Assembly (NCBI RefSeq): GCF_003583365.1
Contig: NZ_QXED01000007.1
Coordinates: 62,001-126,000, forward strand
DNA from: Fibrisoma montanum
Lineage (GTDB): Bacteria; Bacteroidota; Bacteroidia; Cytophagales; Spirosomataceae
Reading direction: 5' to 3'
Length of the DNA stretch: 64,000 bases
Shown: piece by piece, positions 18,044 through 27,431 of the stretch
How positions within the stretch are numbered: the stretch's first letter is position 1
Layout: each line of letters begins with the position of its first letter
The notes under the pieces: generated by a model
The model's database searches: none
Seen by the model: the letters and a program-made list of their open reading frames with translations, nothing else
Told to the model about the DNA's origin: nothing
Position numbers and translations under genes: made by a program

Positions 18044-18667
18044 ATGCGCGAAACCCTCAACCAACTCGATACTGACCTTTTTCTGTGGCTCAATGGCCAT
18101 TACGCACCCTGGCTCGACCCAATCATGGTCTGGGCCACGGAGCGTAACACCTGGTTTCCGTTCTACGCGCTGCTGATTGGCTGGTTGGTGTATCAATACC
18201 GCCGGCAAGCCATCGGACTGATTCTGACGCTGGTCGTAGCCGTCGTCATCAGCGACCAGACGGCGTCGGCCCTGCTCAAGCCCCTCACCCTGCGGCTCCG
18301 TCCCTGCCACGTACCGGACTTGCAGCCGCTGATCCATCCGCTGCTGGAATGCGGAGGGCAATACGGCTTTGCGTCGTCGCACGCGGCCAACACCTTCACG
18401 CTCGCGACCAGCGTATGGCTGCTGGTCGGCAAACAGCATCCGTGGGTAAAATGGACGTATCTGTGGGCGTTACTCGTTTCCTACAGCCGGATCTACGTCG
18501 GTGCGCACTACCCGCTCGATGTGCTGGCCGGGGCGGGTATCGGCGTACTGGCGGCTATAGTGTCGGTATCCGGTTTTCGGCTCGTGATGAAGACGTTACA
18601 CGCTCAATCGGCCGGAAAACGATCCGTCGGGGCCCGCAAACCACACACCGAAAACCGGAAACAGTGA
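18044..18667 (+). CDS. PAP2-family membrane phosphatase
   Basis: A 207-aa inner-membrane phosphatase with about five to six helices. The three PAP2 motifs are visible: K-x6-RP (KPLTLRLRP, about 80-88), SSHAAN as the PSGH equivalent (about 109-114, catalytic His), and SRIYVGAHYPLDV (about 148-160) with the nucleophilic His. It would dephosphorylate lipid pyrophosphates such as undecaprenyl pyrophosphate, or phosphatidic acid, on the periplasmic face. The C-terminal about 25 residues are basic and polar, and variable in the family. Confidence 0.88.
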   Translation: MRETLNQLDTDLFLWLNGHYAPWLDPIMVWATERNTWFPFYALLIGWLVYQYRRQAIGLILTLVVAVVISDQTASALLKPLTLRLRPCHVPDLQPLIHPLLECGGQYGFASSHAANTFTLATSVWLLVGKQHPWVKWTYLWALLVSYSRIYVGAHYPLDVLAGAGIGVLAAIVSVSGFRLVMKTLHAQSAGKRSVGARKPHTENRKQ

Positions 18668-18688
18668 ATCAAAAACCAGTTTTTTCCG

Positions 18689-18696
18689 TATCTTTG
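18689..18696 (+). promoter_or_regulatory. -7 box of the prs promoter
   Basis: TATCTTTG fits TAnnTTTG and lies 20 bp before the prs ATG, giving a short leader. A clear -33 element is not visible. Confidence 0.45.
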
Positions 18697-18716
18697 CGGG
18701 AAATTTACCCGCCACC

Positions 18717-19658
18717 ATGGCTTCGTTTAATCCGGTAAAGATTTTTTCAGGCACTCAGTCGACGTATTTAGCCGAGAAAATTGCGCATCATTATGGCAAG
18801 GACTTAGGCGGCTACACCTGCCGCCGATTCAGCGACGGTGAGATGTCGCCGAGTTTTGAGGAATCGGTTCGGGGATGCGACGTGTTTCTGATTCAATCGA
18901 CGCCCCCACCCGGCGACAACCTGATGGAGCTGCTGCTGATGGTGGATGCGGCTCGTCGGGCGTCGGCACACTACGTAACGGTCGTCATTCCGTATTTTGG
19001 GTACGCCCGGCAGGATCGGAAAGACAAGCCCCGGGTTGCCATTGCCGCCAAGCTCGTTGCCAACCTGCTGTCGGCATCGGGAGCGGACCGGTTGATGACC
19101 ATCGATCTGCACGCCGGTCAGATTCAGGGCTTTTTTGATTTCCCGGTCGACCATCTGGAAGGAACGTCGGTTTTTGTGCCGTACATCAAAAGCCTGCACC
19201 TCGACAATCTGGTAATTGCTTCACCGGACGTGGGTGGTGCGGCCCGGGCCCGGAATTTTGCCAAGCATTTCAACGCCGACATTGTGCTGTGCGACAAACA
19301 CCGCAAGCGGGCGAACGAAATTGCGTCTATGCAGGTTATCGGGGACGTTGAAGGCGCTAATGTTGTGCTGATCGACGACCTGATCGACACCGGCGGAACG
19401 ATGGCGAAGGCAGCCCAGATCATCATGGAAAAGGGAGCCAAGTCCGTGCGGGCGGTGTGTACGCACCCGGTCATGTCGGGCAAAGCGCACGAAAACATTG
19501 CCGGCTCCGTGCTGGAAGAACTGGTTGTGGCCGATACGTTGCCGATGCAGCAGCCGAACGCCAAAATCAGAGTGCTGTCGGTGGCCGAACTGTTTGCCAA
19601 AGCCATCGGCCGCATCAGAGATCACGAATCTATTAGTTCATTGTTTATTCGATATTAA
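18717..19658 (+). CDS. prs: Ribose-phosphate pyrophosphokinase
   Basis: A 313-aa PRPP synthetase that makes phosphoribosyl pyrophosphate from ribose 5-phosphate and ATP for purine, pyrimidine, NAD, histidine and tryptophan synthesis. Diagnostic parts are the ATP/metal region DLHAGQIQGFF (about 128-138) and the PRPP loop VVLIDDLIDTGGTM (about 216-229). Cytoplasmic and hexameric in the family. A -7-like TATCTTTG box lies 20 bp upstream, and a purine-rich inverted repeat separates it from the ribosomal protein L25 gene. The pair prs-L25 (ctc) is a common bacterial arrangement. Confidence 0.95.
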   Translation: MASFNPVKIFSGTQSTYLAEKIAHHYGKDLGGYTCRRFSDGEMSPSFEESVRGCDVFLIQSTPPPGDNLMELLLMVDAARRASAHYVTVVIPYFGYARQDRKDKPRVAIAAKLVANLLSASGADRLMTIDLHAGQIQGFFDFPVDHLEGTSVFVPYIKSLHLDNLVIASPDVGGAARARNFAKHFNADIVLCDKHRKRANEIASMQVIGDVEGANVVLIDDLIDTGGTMAKAAQIIMEKGAKSVRAVCTHPVMSGKAHENIAGSVLEELVVADTLPMQQPNAKIRVLSVAELFAKAIGRIRDHESISSLFIRY

Positions 19659-19740
19659 AGAGCGAAAGAATGAGAGAGTGAAAGAGCGCGGTCAAACCCA
19701 GCTTTACACTCTTTCGCTCATTCGCTCTTTCACTCTTTAA
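19655..19740. repeat. GAAAGAG-rich inverted repeat between prs and the L25 gene
   Basis: A 34-base left arm (19655-19688) and right arm (19707-19740) are reverse complements at about 27 of 34 positions. Each arm is built of short units such as GAAAGAGTG, GAAAGAGCG and their complements. The left arm overlaps the prs stop region and the right arm ends 12 bp before the L25 ATG. It would fold into a long hairpin in the mRNA, possibly acting as a terminator or processing site. Confidence 0.7.
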
Positions 19741-19752
19741 ATTTTAAAAACC

Positions 19753-20322
19753 ATGAAAAAACTCGAGATTGTAGGGTATAAAAGAGCGAATCTCGGCCGC
19801 ACGGAATCCCAGGCGATTCGGGCCGAGGGTAATGTGCCGTGCGTATTGTACGGTGGCCAGGAGCAGGTGCATTTTTTCGCACCGATGATTTTGTTCCGTG
19901 AGTTACTGTATACACCCGATGTGTACGAAGTCACGCTGAACATTGAAGGTGACGAGTACCGGGCCATTTTGCAGGAGACTCAATTCCACCCGGTAAGCGA
20001 CGTGCTGCTGCACGCTGACTTCCTGCAGGTGACGGACGACAAGCCGGTTAAGGTAGCGGTTCCGGTTCGTATCGTCGGTAACGCACCGGGTGTACAAAAA
20101 GGCGGTAAGCTGGTAACGCGTGTGCGGAAGCTGCGCGTGAAAGGTACTGTCGATAAAATCCCCGATTACATCGACGTGAACGTGTCCGATCTGGATCTGG
20201 GTAAATCAATTCGCGTAAGCCAGATTCCGGTAGAAGGTATCCAGATGCTGGAGCAAGGGTCTAACCCGGTTGCGTCCATCGAAATCCCGCGTTCACTCCG
20301 CGGCCAGGTTTCGGGCAAGTAA
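19753..20322 (+). CDS. rplY: 50S ribosomal protein L25 / general stress protein Ctc
   Basis: A 189-aa long-form L25 (CTC/TL5 type) that binds 5S rRNA in the large subunit. The N-terminal 5S-binding domain spans about 1-92 and includes GNVPCVLYGG and LHADFLQV. The C-terminal beta domain (about 95-185) contains VRIVGNAPGVQKGGKL and DVNVSDLDLGKSIRVSQI. Length is typical for the two-domain version. Translation starts at an ATG preceded by an A/T-rich stretch (TTTTAAAAACC), usual for this phylum, which rarely shows strong Shine-Dalgarno sites. A terminator follows. Confidence 0.95.
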   Translation: MKKLEIVGYKRANLGRTESQAIRAEGNVPCVLYGGQEQVHFFAPMILFRELLYTPDVYEVTLNIEGDEYRAILQETQFHPVSDVLLHADFLQVTDDKPVKVAVPVRIVGNAPGVQKGGKLVTRVRKLRVKGTVDKIPDYIDVNVSDLDLGKSIRVSQIPVEGIQMLEQGSNPVASIEIPRSLRGQVSGK

Positions 20323-20366
20323 GGTTATCCGTACCGGAATTATTTTCAGACTAATAGATACAAAGG

Positions 20367-20396
20367 GCCTTTCTGCAACCGCAGGAGGGCTTTTTT
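20367..20396 (+). terminator. Rho-independent terminator after rplY
   Basis: A 10-bp stem, GCCTTTCTGC at 20367-20376 with GCAGGAGGGC at 20381-20390 (two G-U pairs), with loop AACC and six T. Confidence 0.85.
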
Positions 20397-20434
20397 GTTT
20401 ACTGACTGAACCCTTTCAATCAACCCTGTATGCT

Positions 20435-20962
20435 ATGCAATTGACTGAAGCCATTGAACTCATCAGCCACGACCAGCTTGTTACGTCTCAGGCCTCAGTC
20501 TGGGCTGATCTGGGATGCGGCCATGGCCTGTTTACAAAGGCGCTGACCCGGTTTCTGCAACCGGGAAGCCACATCTACGCCGTGGATATTGATGAATCGA
20601 CTTTACCAGCCGCTTCGGAAACCGGTCCCGTAGCCATCCGTCCGCTTCGCCTTGATTTCGCGCAGGATGACTGGCCCTTTCCTCCGCTTGATGGCCTGCT
20701 GATGGCAAACTCGCTGCATTACGTCAGCGATAAACGCACGTTCTTACAGAAAGCCATTCGGCACCTTACAGCCTCGGGCCGTTTTCTGATTGTCGAGTAT
20801 GACACGGATCAGGGCAATCCGTGGGTGCCTTTTCCCGCCAGCTTCCGATCGCTGTCGCAGCTGTTTGAGGAAGCCGGCTTTGCGTCGATTCAAAAACTTC
20901 ACGAGCGACCTTCGCGCTACGGTAAGGCCAATCTCTACGCAGCGTTTATCAGCCGAGGCTAA
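20435..20962 (+). CDS. Class I SAM-dependent methyltransferase
   Basis: A 175-aa Rossmann-fold methyltransferase. The frame is open further upstream, but that part crosses the rplY terminator, so the ATG at 20435 (MQLTEAIELI) is preferred. Motif I is VWADLGCGHGLFT (about 22-34), followed by an acidic residue in IYAVDID (about 46-52), and DGLLMANSLHYVSD acts as motif IV. The substrate is unknown; similar short proteins methylate small molecules. It is monocistronic and bounded by two terminators. Confidence 0.85.
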   Translation: MQLTEAIELISHDQLVTSQASVWADLGCGHGLFTKALTRFLQPGSHIYAVDIDESTLPAASETGPVAIRPLRLDFAQDDWPFPPLDGLLMANSLHYVSDKRTFLQKAIRHLTASGRFLIVEYDTDQGNPWVPFPASFRSLSQLFEEAGFASIQKLHERPSRYGKANLYAAFISRG

Positions 20963-20980
20963 GCAGACAGCCATATATGA

Positions 20981-21011
20981 ACAGACCAGCTTCGTTCGGA
21001 AGCTGGTCTGT
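20981..21011. terminator. Perfect hairpin terminator between convergent genes
   Basis: ACAGACCAGCTTC (20981-20993) pairs perfectly with GAAGCTGGTCTGT (20999-21011) around a 5-base loop. It is placed between the methyltransferase and the pyrophosphatase stops. There is no T tract, but the stem is very strong. Confidence 0.65.
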
Positions 21012-21045
21012 GTACAGTCAGTATGCCGTATCCAATCAATCAGCC

Positions 21046-23313
21046 TTACCGCTGTTCGTCGTCCTGCTCAGGTTTATTGGGCGTGTCGACATCCTTGTTA
21101 TCTGCCCCCGTTGATTTTTCCAGATCAACGCCTTCCTGGCCACCAACGGCTTCAATGCCTTCGCGGTTGTTTCGGGTGCCGGGCTCAGCGGGAATGACGG
21201 CGATGTAGGGCGCAATGATCAGGGCCACGATCGACATCAGCTTGATGAGGATGTTCATCGAGGGGCCTGACGTATCCTTGAACGGGTCGCCGACGGTGTC
21301 GCCCGTTACGGATGCCTTGTGCGGCTCCGACTTTTTGTAGAACATTTCGCCGTTGATCAGTACGCCCTTTTCGAACGACTTCTTGGCGTTATCCCAGGCA
21401 CCACCGGCGTTGTTCTGGAAAATCCCCATCAACACGCCCGATACCGTTACGCCCGCCAGCAGGCCCCCGAGCACCTCAGGCCCGAAGATGAAACCCACAA
21501 TAACGGGTACGGTCAACGCAATGGCTCCCGGCAGCACCATCTCCCGGATGGAGGCCTGCGTGGAAATGGCCACGCATTTTTCATATTCAGGCTTGCCGGT
21601 TCCTTCCAGAATACCCGGAATTTCGCGGAACTGACGACGTACTTCCTCGACCATTTTCATAGCCGCCCGTCCCACGGCCGCAATGGCCAGCGATGAGAAA
21701 ATAAACGGAATCATGGCGCCTACGAATAACCCGGCCAGTACGTCGGCCTTGTAAATATCGATGGCCGAAATACCCGAGATACCCACAAAAGCCGCAAACA
21801 ACGCCAGGGCCGTCAGGGCAGCCGATGCGATGGCAAATCCCTTACCGGTTGCCGCGGTCGTGTTACCGACGGCATCGAGAATGTCGGTCCGGCCACGTAC
21901 CTCTTCGGGCAGGTAACTCATTTCGGCGATACCACCGGCGTTGTCGGCAATCGGTCCGAAGGCGTCGATGGCCAACTGCATGGCCGTTGTAGCCATCATC
22001 CCCGCGGCCGAGATGGCCACCCCATACAGACCGGCAAAATGGTAGGATGTGTAGATACCAGCCGCCAGCACCAGAATCGGCAGTACGGTCGATTCCATAC
22101 CGACTGATAAGCCCCCGATGATATTGGTAGCAGCACCCGTCGCCGACTGCCGGATAATCGACAGGACCGGCCGGCGTCCCATGGCGGTGTAATATTCGGT
22201 TATGGTCGACATCAGCGCACCGACAACCAACCCCGTAAAGATGGCGTAGAACACATCCATCCGGTCGAATTCAACGCCCCGGATTTCGAGGGTACCGGTG
22301 GGCAGCATGCTGGTTACCAGGAAGTAGGAGGCAACGATTGTCAGGATAATAGATCCCCAGTTCCCTCGGTTCAAAGCACTCTGTACGTTGCCGGTATCGT
22401 CTTTCACCCGCACAAAATACGTAGCGATGATCGAGAAGATCAGCCCCAGCCCCGCAATCACCAGCGGCAGAACAATGGGCGCATGACCAAACATGTTTTC
22501 GCTTTCGGGGATACGGATTTCGCGCCCCAGCACCATCGTAGCCAGGATGGTAGCCACGTATGAACCGAAGAGGTCGGCCCCCATACCGGCCACGTCCCCT
22601 ACGTTATCGCCTACGTTGTCGGCGATGGTAGCCGGGTTGCGCGGGTCATCTTCCGGGATACCGGCTTCGACTTTACCCACCAAGTCAGCCCCTACATCGG
22701 CCGCCTTGGTGTAAATGCCGCCCCCAACACGGGCAAACAGGGCAATGGATTCGGCACCGAGCGAGAAACCGGCCAGTACCTCCAGTGCTTTCTCCATCGG
22801 CAGACCATTCACGTCGCCGAAGGCACCGCCCGTACCCGTTACGTATGTTGTATAGAAGAGAATGAATAAGCTGCCCAATCCCAGTACGGCAAGCCCGGCT
22901 ACACCAATTCCCATAACCGAGCCCCCCGTAAAGGATACGTTCAGAGCCTGAGTCAGGCTAGTGCGGGCGGCCTGCGCCGTACGGACGTTGGCTTTGGTGG
23001 CGATGTTCATGCCAATGTAGCCGGCGAGGGCGGACGTAAAGGCCCCAATGGCAAAGGCCACGCCGATTACCCAGTCGGAGTTTTCGACCAGCGTACCCGA
23101 CCAGGCCAGCAAGGCGGCTACAACTACGCCAAAGATGATAAGAACTCGCCACTCGGCTTTTAGGAACGCAATGGCTCCGCTGGCAATGTATGAAGCAATT
23201 TCCTGCATCCGGGCGTCGCCGGCATCCTGCCTCGACACCCACTGATACTTGAAGAACATTACCACCAGGCCAATAATCCCCAGGACGGGTACAAGATAGA
23301 CACTATTATTCAT
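21046..23313 (-). CDS. hppA: Membrane-bound K+-dependent pyrophosphatase (Na+/H+ pump)
   Basis: A 755-aa integral membrane pyrophosphatase with about 16 helices, coupling PPi hydrolysis to Na+ and/or H+ export. The substrate-binding loop (about 215-245) carries [16 protein letters not shown] followed by [15 protein letters not shown]. The segment [10 protein letters not shown] (about 483-492) has Ala at the position that marks K+-dependent enzymes. The C terminus has a roughly 40-residue charged cytoplasmic tail that looks disordered. Ion specificity cannot be settled by eye; Bacteroidota homologues include Na+ and dual Na+/H+ pumps. It appears monocistronic. Confidence 0.95.
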   Translation of the reverse strand: MNNSVYLVPVLGIIGLVVMFFKYQWVSRQDAGDARMQEIASYIASGAIAFLKAEWRVLIIFGVVVAALLAWSGTLVENSDWVIGVAFAIGAFTSALAGYIGMNIATKANVRTAQAARTSLTQALNVSFTGGSVMGIGVAGLAVLGLGSLFILFYTTYVTGTGGAFGDVNGLPMEKALEVLAGFSLGAESIALFARVGGGIYTKAADVGADLVGKVEAGIPEDDPRNPATIADNVGDNVGDVAGMGADLFGSYVATILATMVLGREIRIPESENMFGHAPIVLPLVIAGLGLIFSIIATYFVRVKDDTGNVQSALNRGNWGSIILTIVASYFLVTSMLPTGTLEIRGVEFDRMDVFYAIFTGLVVGALMSTITEYYTAMGRRPVLSIIRQSATGAATNIIGGLSVGMESTVLPILVLAAGIYTSYHFAGLYGVAISAAGMMATTAMQLAIDAFGPIADNAGGIAEMSYLPEEVRGRTDILDAVGNTTAATGKGFAIASAALTALALFAAFVGISGISAIDIYKADVLAGLFVGAMIPFIFSSLAIAAVGRAAMKMVEEVRRQFREIPGILEGTGKPEYEKCVAISTQASIREMVLPGAIALTVPVIVGFIFGPEVLGGLLAGVTVSGVLMGIFQNNAGGAWDNAKKSFEKGVLINGEMFYKKSEPHKASVTGDTVGDPFKDTSGPSMNILIKLMSIVALIIAPYIAVIPAEPGTRNNREGIEAVGGQEGVDLEKSTGADNKDVDTPNKPEQDDEQR

Positions 23314-23417
23314 GCGTACGATTAGTAGGTTTTAGAAATATGAATTGCGCCCAAAGATAGAATTTTGGTCTCCATAACCAAACGGGAATCCAAGCACAAG
23401 TTGACTTTTTTTAAGGT

Positions 23418-23561
23418 TTATTTACGTTCTTTTAGGAAACTGGGCGGTTGGGCCACGGCTGATGCGCCTTGTCCGCGCCGGTTCGTTCGTATCGTATACG
23501 TATCAACTAGTTTCGGCCCGGCTTTACTGAGTAGTTCCAACACCTGTTCTTCGGCATCCAT
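23418..23561 (-). CDS. Possible small ORF of 47 aa upstream of hppA
   Basis: An open frame from ATG (23561) to TAA (23418) encodes a charged 47-residue peptide starting MDAEEQVLELLSKAGPKL. It lies in the 308-bp gap between hppA and the PIG-L gene and runs in the hppA direction. Its first half looks like an amphipathic helix; the second half is not recognisable. It may be a real small protein, a remnant of a larger gene, or chance. The rest of the gap holds the two divergent promoters. Confidence 0.25.
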   Translation of the reverse strand: MDAEEQVLELLSKAGPKLVDTYTIRTNRRGQGASAVAQPPSFLKERK

Positions 23562-23584
23562 GTCCTAAAAAGCGCAGCAGCCGT

Positions 23585-23592
23585 TATCTTTG
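23585..23592 (+). promoter_or_regulatory. -7 box of the PIG-L gene promoter
   Basis: TATCTTTG matches TAnnTTTG and lies 30 bp before the proposed GTG start, which supports that start. Confidence 0.45.
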
Positions 23593-23621
23593 CCTGTACT
23601 GTTAACCCGACCATCAAAACT

Positions 23622-26153
23622 GTGTGCCCGATCCGCCGACTGTTTACTGCCCTTCCCGGCCTGCTTCTCTCCGTAACGCTATTCGCACAGGTGCCGTTTG
23701 GCCCGATCAAACCCACCCCCTCCGGTGAAATAGTGTCTAACCTGAAGAAATTGAACGTACTCGGTACGGCCCTCTACGTAGCCGCTCACCCCGACGACGA
23801 AAACACGCTGCTGCTGGCGTACCTGGCTAAAGACCGGCTGGTTCGCACCGGCTACCTGTCGCTGACGCGGGGCGACGGCGGTCAGAACCTGATCGGTCCG
23901 GAACAGGGCGAATACATCGGTATTATCCGGACGCAGGAACTGCTGGCGGCCCGGCGGGTCGACGGTCCGGATCAGTTCTTTAGCCGGGCCTATGATTTCG
24001 GCTTTTCCAAATCAACCGACGAAGCGGTCCGGATCTGGGGCCGCGACAAAGTGCTGTCCGACGTTGTCTGGGTTATCCGCAAATACCAGCCGGATGTAAT
24101 CATTACCCGGTTTCCGCCCGATCAGCGGGCCGGTCATGGCCACCACAGCGCATCCGGTTTTCTGGCCGAAGAAGCGTTTAAAATTGCGGGTGATCCGACC
24201 CGGTTTCCCGAGCAACTGGCGTATGTAAAGCCCTGGCAGCCCAAGCGGATCATGTGGAATGTGTTTATTCCCGGTGCCTTCCTGAGCAACAAGAAACCCG
24301 ACGAAGCCGGCAACCTGATTGGGATCGAAACGGGTCTGTATAATCCGTTGCTGGGCAAGTCGTACGGCGAAATCGCGGCCGAGAGCCGAAGCCAGCACAA
24401 GAGTCAGGGGTTTGGGGTTTCGGCCAACCGGGGCGCTCGCGTCGATTACCTGCTCCTGAAAGCCGGTGCCCCCGCCGAAAAAGACCCGTTCGATGGCGTT
24501 GATATTACCTGGAAGCGGGTACCCAACAGCCAGGCCGTGCAGGCGCAGGTTACTCAACTGCTTGCCGATTTCCAGCCCGATCAGCCGGCGGCTTCGGTAC
24601 CGGCGCTGGTGCGGCTGCATCAGGCCATCAGCCGATTGGATACCACGAATCTGTACGTCCGGACAAAACGGCAGGAGGTTGAAGCGCTCATTCAGCAGTG
24701 CCTGGGTCTGTGGTTTGAAACCAATCCCACTGATTATGCCGCTACGCCGGGCGAAACCATCCGGATTACGACCAACGTAGTAAGCCGGGCCGAGGCCCCG
24801 ATCCGGCTGCTGTCGGTACGGTATTCAACCGGCAAAGACACGACCCTAAACCTGGCCCTCAAACCCAACGACGTTACGCTGCTGCCTGCGACGGTCACTA
24901 TTCCGCAGACTCAGAAGATTTCGCAGCCGTACTGGCTGGAGAAGCCGATCGACAAAGGGCTGTTCCAGATAGACAATCAGCAGCTGATCGGTTTGCCCGA
25001 AAACCCGCCCAACTTCACCACCAGCTATACCTTCGAGATCGACGGGCAACGCTTTACGTTCAGCCGGCCGTGGATTTACAAATTTACCGATCCGGTCGAA
25101 GGCGAAATCTACCGGCCTTTTGTGGTACAACCTGATGTAATGGCGAACCTGACCGAACGGGTATATGTCTTTTCGGACAACACCCCCAAAACCGCCGAAG
25201 TGGTGCTGAAGGCTGGCCGGGCCAACGTATCCGGCACCCTGAAGCTGGACGTACCGGCGGGCTGGCGGGTTGTGCCGGCGCAGCAGTCGTTCTCGATCGC
25301 CAACAAAGGCGCTGAGCAACGGCTGTATTTTCAGATTTCCCCGACTGCAACCGCCGTAGAAACGCAAAATATTGCGTCGCTACGGGCCGTGATGACGACC
25401 AGCAACGGTACGTTCACGAACGGTATCCGCCTGGTGGCCTATCCGCACATTCCGACGCAAACGCTGTTTCCCCCCGCCGAAGCCCGACTGGTGAAGCTGG
25501 ACGTGAAGGTTACGGCCAAAAACGTGGGTTACATCGTCGGGGCGGGCGACGAAGTACCGGCTGCGCTGCAACAGATGGGATGCCGCGTTACGTTGCTCGG
25601 GCCAACCGAACTGAACGGCAACCTGTCGGTCTACGATGCCATTGTGGTTGGCGTCCGGGCCTACAACACCAACGAGTATCTGGTCAATTTTCAGCCCAAG
25701 CTCATGGAGTACGTCAGGAACGGCGGAACGATGGTTGTGCAGTACGTAACGGCGGGCGGAAGTGGGCTGCTTCAGAATGGATTGAAGGTGTCTCAGATGG
25801 GGCCGTATCCGTTCAGTGTCGGCCGCGAGCGGGTGACGGAGGAAGATGCCCGAATGAACTTCATCAGTCCCCAGCATCCGTTGCTGAACAGTCCCAACAA
25901 AATTACCGAAGCCGACTTTAAAGGCTGGATTCAGGAGCGCGGTATTTACTTCGCCCAGGACTGGGACAAGGCGTATGAGCCGATTTTTTCCGTCAACGAT
26001 ACTGGCGAAGCGGCCAAGCAGGGTAGCCTGATCTACGCCAAATACGGCAAAGGACACTATATCTACACGGGTCTGGTGTTCTTCCGCGAGCTGCCCGCCG
26101 GGGTGCCGGGTGCCTACCGCCTGTTTGCCAATCTGATTTCGGTCGGGAAGTAA
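23622..26153 (+). CDS. Secreted PIG-L family deacetylase with C-terminal extension
   Basis: An 843-aa exported protein. Translation probably starts at GTG (23622), giving a basic-hydrophobic signal peptide ending LFAQ. The PIG-L/LmbE zinc deacetylase domain (about 35-300) has the metal motif HPDDE (about 57-61) and a second His motif GHGHH (about 171-175). About 500 further residues form beta-rich modules (NPCBM-associated/Ig-like), followed by a terminal glutamine-amidotransferase-like fold (VVGVRAYNTNEYLV, then GGTMVVQYVTAGG). It would de-N-acetylate GlcNAc-containing glycans or glycoconjugates in the periplasm or outside; the precise substrate is unknown. Confidence 0.88.
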   Translation: MCPIRRLFTALPGLLLSVTLFAQVPFGPIKPTPSGEIVSNLKKLNVLGTALYVAAHPDDENTLLLAYLAKDRLVRTGYLSLTRGDGGQNLIGPEQGEYIGIIRTQELLAARRVDGPDQFFSRAYDFGFSKSTDEAVRIWGRDKVLSDVVWVIRKYQPDVIITRFPPDQRAGHGHHSASGFLAEEAFKIAGDPTRFPEQLAYVKPWQPKRIMWNVFIPGAFLSNKKPDEAGNLIGIETGLYNPLLGKSYGEIAAESRSQHKSQGFGVSANRGARVDYLLLKAGAPAEKDPFDGVDITWKRVPNSQAVQAQVTQLLADFQPDQPAASVPALVRLHQAISRLDTTNLYVRTKRQEVEALIQQCLGLWFETNPTDYAATPGETIRITTNVVSRAEAPIRLLSVRYSTGKDTTLNLALKPNDVTLLPATVTIPQTQKISQPYWLEKPIDKGLFQIDNQQLIGLPENPPNFTTSYTFEIDGQRFTFSRPWIYKFTDPVEGEIYRPFVVQPDVMANLTERVYVFSDNTPKTAEVVLKAGRANVSGTLKLDVPAGWRVVPAQQSFSIANKGAEQRLYFQISPTATAVETQNIASLRAVMTTSNGTFTNGIRLVAYPHIPTQTLFPPAEARLVKLDVKVTAKNVGYIVGAGDEVPAALQQMGCRVTLLGPTELNGNLSVYDAIVVGVRAYNTNEYLVNFQPKLMEYVRNGGTMVVQYVTAGGSGLLQNGLKVSQMGPYPFSVGRERVTEEDARMNFISPQHPLLNSPNKITEADFKGWIQERGIYFAQDWDKAYEPIFSVNDTGEAAKQGSLIYAKYGKGHYIYTGLVFFRELPAGVPGAYRLFANLISVGK

Positions 26154-26272
26154 ACGGGGCTGGCGCTGCCTCGCTCGGTCAGGCTCGTTAAAAAATCGGT
26201 TAACTTTTGAACCAGACCAGCAAGCTGTCGGTATAATTGCCATCGACAGCCTGCCTTTCGAATTACGCACTT

Positions 26273-27070
26273 GTGAGTTATCAACAGCCTGAACTCCGAA
26301 CCGTCCATGTGATCCGCTACGTAACGCCCCTGCGCGAAGGCGGCTCGCTCCCGGCGATTGCGGAAGCCGACGACGATTTTCTGTACGTACTCAAGTTTCG
26401 GGGGGCCGGGCAGGGTACTAAGGCGCTCATTGCCGAACTGATTGCCGGTGAACTGGCCCGGGCGCTGGGGTTTCGAATTCCCGAGATCGTGTTCGCCCAA
26501 CTCGACCCCGCCTTTGGCCGCTCGGAACCCGACGAAGAAATTCAGGACCTGCTGAAAGCCAGCGTAGGGCTGAATCTGGGGTTGCATTACCTCTCCGGTG
26601 CCATTACGTTCGACCCGATTGTGAACGCCGTCGATGCCAGGCTGGCGTCGCAGATTGTGTGGCTCGATTGCTTCGTGACGAACGTAGACCGCACGGCCCG
26701 CAACACGAACATGCTGATCTGGCACAAGGAACTCTGGCTCATCGACCACGGCGCGTCACTTTATTTCCACCACGCCGGTCTGCCGTGGGAGGAGCAGGCA
26801 AAGCGGCCATTTGGCCCCGTCAAGGACCACGTACTGCTCCCCCGGGCCTCCGAACTCGATGCCGTTGATGCCGAGTTTCGCTCGGTGCTGAACCCGGCCA
26901 TCATCCAGTCAATCGTATCGCTGGTTCCCGACGAATGGCTCACCAATGACCCATCCGTTGAGTCCGCTGATGAACAGCGCCAGATCTACAGTCAGTTTTT
27001 AGAAACCCGACTCGCCCACTCCGAAGTTTTTGTCAAGGAAGCGCAGCATGCCAGAAAAGCACTTGTTTGA
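26273..27070 (+). CDS. HipA-like kinase domain protein
   Basis: A protein of about 265 aa from the GTG at 26273 (VSYQQPELRTVHVIRY); a TTG at 26237 would add 12 residues. It matches the compact HipA-like kinase family: YVTPLREGGSLPAI (N-lobe glycine-rich strand), VLKFRGAGQGTKALIAEL (nucleotide-binding lysine), a catalytic loop equivalent NVDRTARNTNMLI and a metal-binding LIDHGAS. This family is shorter than true HipA toxins and lacks their N-subdomain. The 3' end overlaps the DUF3037 gene by 23 bp, so the two are translationally coupled. The substrate is unknown; a phosphotransferase role is inferred only from the motifs. Confidence 0.82.
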   Translation: MSYQQPELRTVHVIRYVTPLREGGSLPAIAEADDDFLYVLKFRGAGQGTKALIAELIAGELARALGFRIPEIVFAQLDPAFGRSEPDEEIQDLLKASVGLNLGLHYLSGAITFDPIVNAVDARLASQIVWLDCFVTNVDRTARNTNMLIWHKELWLIDHGASLYFHHAGLPWEEQAKRPFGPVKDHVLLPRASELDAVDAEFRSVLNPAIIQSIVSLVPDEWLTNDPSVESADEQRQIYSQFLETRLAHSEVFVKEAQHARKALV

Positions 27071-27431
27071 ATACGCCGTCATTCGGGTTGTTCCCCGCGT
27101 GGAGCGCGAAGAGTTTATGAACGTCGGCGTCATTGTTTACTGTCCGGGCCAGGGTTTTCTGCAGACGATGTACGAACTGCCCGAGGACCGGCTCCGGGCC
27201 TTCACCAGCGAACTGGACGTATCTGAACTGCGGGACCGGCTCCGGGCGTTCGAACGCATCTGCGCCGGCCGCTCCGAAGGCGGCCCGATCGGCCATTTGC
27301 CCCTTGCTGCCCGGTTCCGGTGGCTCACGGCCACCCGCAGTACCGTTGTGCAAACGTCGCCGGTGCATCCCGGTATGTGCACCGACGCCCGCGAAACCCT
27401 CGAACGCCTATTCAGTCAGTTGGTGCAGTGA
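27048..27431 (+). CDS. DUF3037 domain protein, partner of the HipA-like kinase
   Basis: A 127-aa protein starting MPEKHLFEYAVIRVVPRVER (ATG at 27048; the open frame extends 18 bases upstream inside the kinase gene). It has the DUF3037 signature REEFMNVGVIVYCP near the N terminus and a conserved mid-region AFERICAGRSEGGPIGHLP, which is rich in Gly/Pro. There is no signal peptide or membrane helix. It always appears next to the HipA-like kinase in the arrangements I know of, so it may be its regulator or substrate. Its last 20 bp overlap the 3' end of the convergent DUF4406 gene. Confidence 0.82.
   Translation: MPEKHLFEYAVIRVVPRVEREEFMNVGVIVYCPGQGFLQTMYELPEDRLRAFTSELDVSELRDRLRAFERICAGRSEGGPIGHLPLAARFRWLTATRSTVVQTSPVHPGMCTDARETLERLFSQLVQ

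Noticed and set aside
23365-23568. A 67-aa rightward frame before the PIG-L gene
   Set aside because: No motif, overlaps promoter elements and the possible leftward small ORF; likely chance.
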